From contig JAMXBD010003409.1 of NCBI GenBank assembly GCA_024138025.1, positions 57,280 through 121,279 of the forward strand: a stretch of DNA of 64,000 nt. The letters run 5' to 3'. The notes beneath the pieces were generated by a model, which was not told the origin of the DNA, ran no database searches, and saw only the letters and a program-made list of their open reading frames with translations. The stretch is from Combretum micranthum. Taxonomy: Eukaryota > Streptophyta > Magnoliopsida > Myrtales > Combretaceae. Each line of letters begins with the position of its first letter. Within the stretch, counting starts at the first letter, position 1. The translations under genes and the position numbers were made by a program. Positions 61,875 through 64,000 of this stretch are shown in pieces.

Positions 61875-62386
61875 GCCTCTGAACCCCTAGCACACCAGGA
61901 TACTACTCTTGTTCTTCCAAGTAACGAAATACCAGAACAAGTTGGAGGGAAAACACATACCCGCACATGATAACTCAAGGGGAGAGTGTTTCCTTTTATG
62001 AATTCCTGGTCCCCCCTATTTATTTGGAGTCATTAAAGAGATTGCATGCACGTGATGGGGATTTTTGGGCGGGATCAATTTGTCCTGGTTCTGAAGTCAC
62101 AAATGCTATGGTTGTGATGTTAGGTCGGGCTTGTATGCTGCTAGGTAGACCATGGAATTCATTTTCTTCGGCTAACTTAGAGTTATTGGTACAAGCTTTT
62201 AATAGTGCTCGTGCCTTGGGGTTTAAAATTGATAGCTTAGAGATTGTTGCCAGCAAGGCACAAAATATATTGCACCATCGACCATTAATCCAACGTTACG
62301 AGAGGCTCAAAGCTGAACTTGAGGCGACACAACTCGAATTGGAGAATTCTCTTAAGGGTCTTGATACTGCTTCTATAGCAGAATAG
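61875..62386 (+). pseudogene. PMD gene, C-terminal part
   Basis: After the hAT element a degraded link (ASEPLAHQD, EIPEQVGGK) leads into a 139-residue open frame at 61967-62386. It has VSFYEFLVPPIYLESLKRL, a hydrophobic LGRACMLLG helix and a C-terminal coiled coil (RYERLKAELEATQLELEN). Such coiled-coil tails are common in transposon-carried PMD proteins. A stop is at 62384-62386. The frame differs from that before the transposon, so at least one more indel or an intron lies between. Confidence 0.65.
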
Positions 62387-62985
62387 ATTATTACATTGGT
62401 TATGATACTTTTTTTTTTTCAAAGATTGCGTTAAGTTATGTAACTTCATGAACTTTGTCTTTGTTTTGTTTCATGTTTCATGCACAATATTTCACATGAT
62501 GCTACTTTCTCTTAGTTTTGTTTCCTTCACTTGGTATCGTATCATAGTACGATGAACTTGTGCGCTTTACAGAATGTAAGATTCATCTAGCGGCACATTA
62601 TATGTTATGACTTTGCGCGTTTAAATTATTATTTCTTTCACGAGCAAATACTTCTTGATTTCACAAGAATTGTCAAGGGGGTATTACCCACTACTTGACC
62701 ATTCCAACAAATGTGATGGTTAACATAACATACTTAGAAAAAATTCATATGCATGTATTATGCTACTCGCTTAGTAAATTTTAATAATTACAAGCAGTAT
62801 GTTGTAACATAAATAAATGTCGCGCACATAGGAGACAAGTCTCTTACTAAGCAGCAGCAACATACAAATAATCATATAACCAACCCGATTGATCAAATAA
62901 TCATGTGAAAGCAAGCTCATATTATTCAAGCTATCATCATCACTGATCATGCTATTACATATGAAACTTCTTTACATATTAAAAA
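62387..62985. other. Spacer between PMD gene and pol remains
   Basis: AT-rich sequence with a T run at 62410-62420. It separates two genes that point towards each other, so it should hold the 3' ends of both transcripts. No domain or repeat was seen. Confidence 0.5.
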
Positions 62986-64000
62986 TTTATAGGAGCTGTA
63001 ATAGCATCAGTCTTTGGATTGAGGAGCTTGCAATACCTAATATCATGGACTTCATGTATAATGAAGGGACCTTCCCATTTGGTGTAAACTTTGGCACAGG
63101 TATACTTCGGCGCACATGCTCGGCTGCACGAAATACAACATCACCCACTGAAAGGACCTTTTCCTCACCAACTGGTCATAGGCCAGACCAAGCTTGTGTT
63201 GGAGTTGATCAAGTTGTTTTTAGCTATATCTCGTCTTTCATCTAAGGCTTCCAGATCTATTGTGCGTAAAGCATCTGGCTCAAGCTCAGCATTGATCGCC
63301 AATCGTGCTGAAGGGATCAGAACCTCTATGGGCACAATTGCTTCGGCACCATACACTAGCGAAAAAGGTGTTGCTTGTGTTGGTCGTCGCTTCGAAGTCC
63401 TATAGGCCTAAAGTGCTAAAGATAGCTTATCATGCCATTCTTTATGGTTGTCATGTACCATATGATTGAAAACTTTCAAAAGAGTCTTGTTTGTAGCTTC
63501 CGCTTGGCCGTTGCCCTTAGGGTAATAAGGGGTCGACTTCACATGATCAATACTATATGATTCCAACAGTTGTCGAACATGCGAATTGATGAAGGGAGTG
63601 CCATTATCTGAAAGAATGCGCTTCGAATCCCGAACTGCATATAATGTTCTCATTAATGAAGCTTGCAACTGTTGGTCCCGTTGCCTTCTTTAAAGGAATA
63701 GCTTCCACCCACTTAGTAAAACATTCGTTCCAGCTAGATCCAAATACATTCTTTAGACGGCGGGTGAATAGACCGATTAGATCAAATGCCCAAGTATGAA
63801 AAGGTCATGGTGTTGTTAGACTATGAATGCGACCGTAGGAGCGTGGATCGCATCTCCATGTTCTTGGCAAGGAACGCATCGTTTAACAAAATTGGAACAG
63901 TCTGATTCCATGGTGGCCAATAGTACCCTATGTTAAGTAATTGATAATACAACTTCCTCGCACCTTGGTGTTCACCACATCTCCAGCATGCACCTCAATT
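62986..64000 (-). pseudogene. Ty3/gypsy (Tat-type) integrase, broken, cut by window edge
   Basis: Minus-strand translation in shifting frames shows integrase parts in order: near 63940-63980 zinc-binding-like remains (ARKLYYQLLN), WAFDLIG near 63785 with the first catalytic Asp, FTKWVEAIPLKKATGP near 63700, then at 63408-63668 ILSDNGTPFINSHV and YYPKGNGQAEATNKTLLK, which hold the second Asp and the Glu. YGAEAIVPIEVLIPSARL (63300-63356) and, near 63040-63090, KWEGPFIIHEVHD close the C-terminus. No chromodomain follows. The YGAEA..P.E motif and lack of a chromodomain point to the Tat/Athila branch. Stops and frameshifts make it inactive. Confidence 0.85.

Larger units (their letters stand above)
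58851..62386 (+). pseudogene. Plant Mobile Domain (PMD) gene, broken
   Basis: The coding pieces match the aminotransferase-like plant mobile domain family (PF10536), found in MAIN/MAIL1-type host proteins linked to transposon silencing and in transposon-carried copies. The first piece (58851-59624) has a basic start (VSKRMKKNKLNN), then VWGPWVGHIIKRYGSIL, DMWRAILCRWSIQTHSFI and the signature SWGEVTPTLEDVCMLLGLHDVG. An intron at 59625-59721 has GTAAGT and a poly-T/CCTAG end. The second piece (59722-60696) has FLSLWLSLFVFPGG, ALSLFYLGSLYRRL and WVNLVENRDNLSTAE. Intron two is 60697-60777. The third piece is acidic (DEDDEDVVGEEE). Frameshifts near 59555 and 60133 and a hAT insertion at 61140 disrupt it. 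It is antisense to the integrase remains at 62990-64000. Confidence 0.75.

Overview
This is nuclear DNA from a flowering plant (probably a eudicot) and almost all of it is transposon sequence. The evidence is AT-rich sequence, nested LTR retrotransposons with 5-bp target-site duplications (TSDs), a hAT-type DNA transposon with an 8-bp TSD, a Plant Mobile Domain gene with short introns, and a decayed fragment of the plant BIG (UBR4-like) gene. I found no intact host gene, rRNA, tRNA or CRISPR array. The species cannot be named from the sequence.

Layout. (1) 1-5012: the 5' part of a minus-strand retroelement, with gag-like remains, an initiator-Met tRNA primer-binding site and a 3.3-kb LTR. This unit identifies a giant-LTR family, called GL1 here. 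(2) 5013-7108: AT-rich flank with a truncated GL1 LTR end, a small duplication and a MITE-like element. (3) 7104-47195: one old Ty3/gypsy chromovirus ('A') with matching TSDs (GATAC). It was originally a few kilobases long and has been inflated to 40 kb by insertions. B (family GL2, TSD AGTTC) split its 5' LTR and itself contains GL1 copy E5 and a probable further insert F. C (TSD TTCAT) landed on the gag start codon. GL1 copies E1 (ATTAA), E2 (TATAT), E3a (GCTAC) and E4 (GATGT) cut its pol region, and E3a contains another GL1 copy, E3b (CATAT). (4) 47522-51263: a second GL2 solo LTR, D, probably inside a MITE. (5) 51264-55731: AT-rich flank, an LTR-like stretch, a reverse-strand BIG pseudogene and a Met-type primer-binding site. 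(6) 57355-64000: probably the 3' half of a minus-strand Tat-type Ty3/gypsy element. It has decayed integrase, an antisense Plant Mobile Domain gene broken by frameshifts and a hAT insertion, and a six-unit ~190-bp tandem array.

How the parts fit. GL1 units begin TGTAAR, end CGTGACA in their own orientation, carry a TATA box, and in one copy lie 8 bp from a primer-binding site, so they are LTRs. The other complete copies are non-coding and flanked by TSDs, so they look like solo LTRs of 3.4-5.3 kb. Nesting gives a relative timeline: A first, then B, C, E1, E2, E3a and E4, then E5 in B and E3b in E3a. All coding remains are pseudogenes. Changed element ends (TG to TA, CA to TA) fit long exposure to cytosine-methylation decay.
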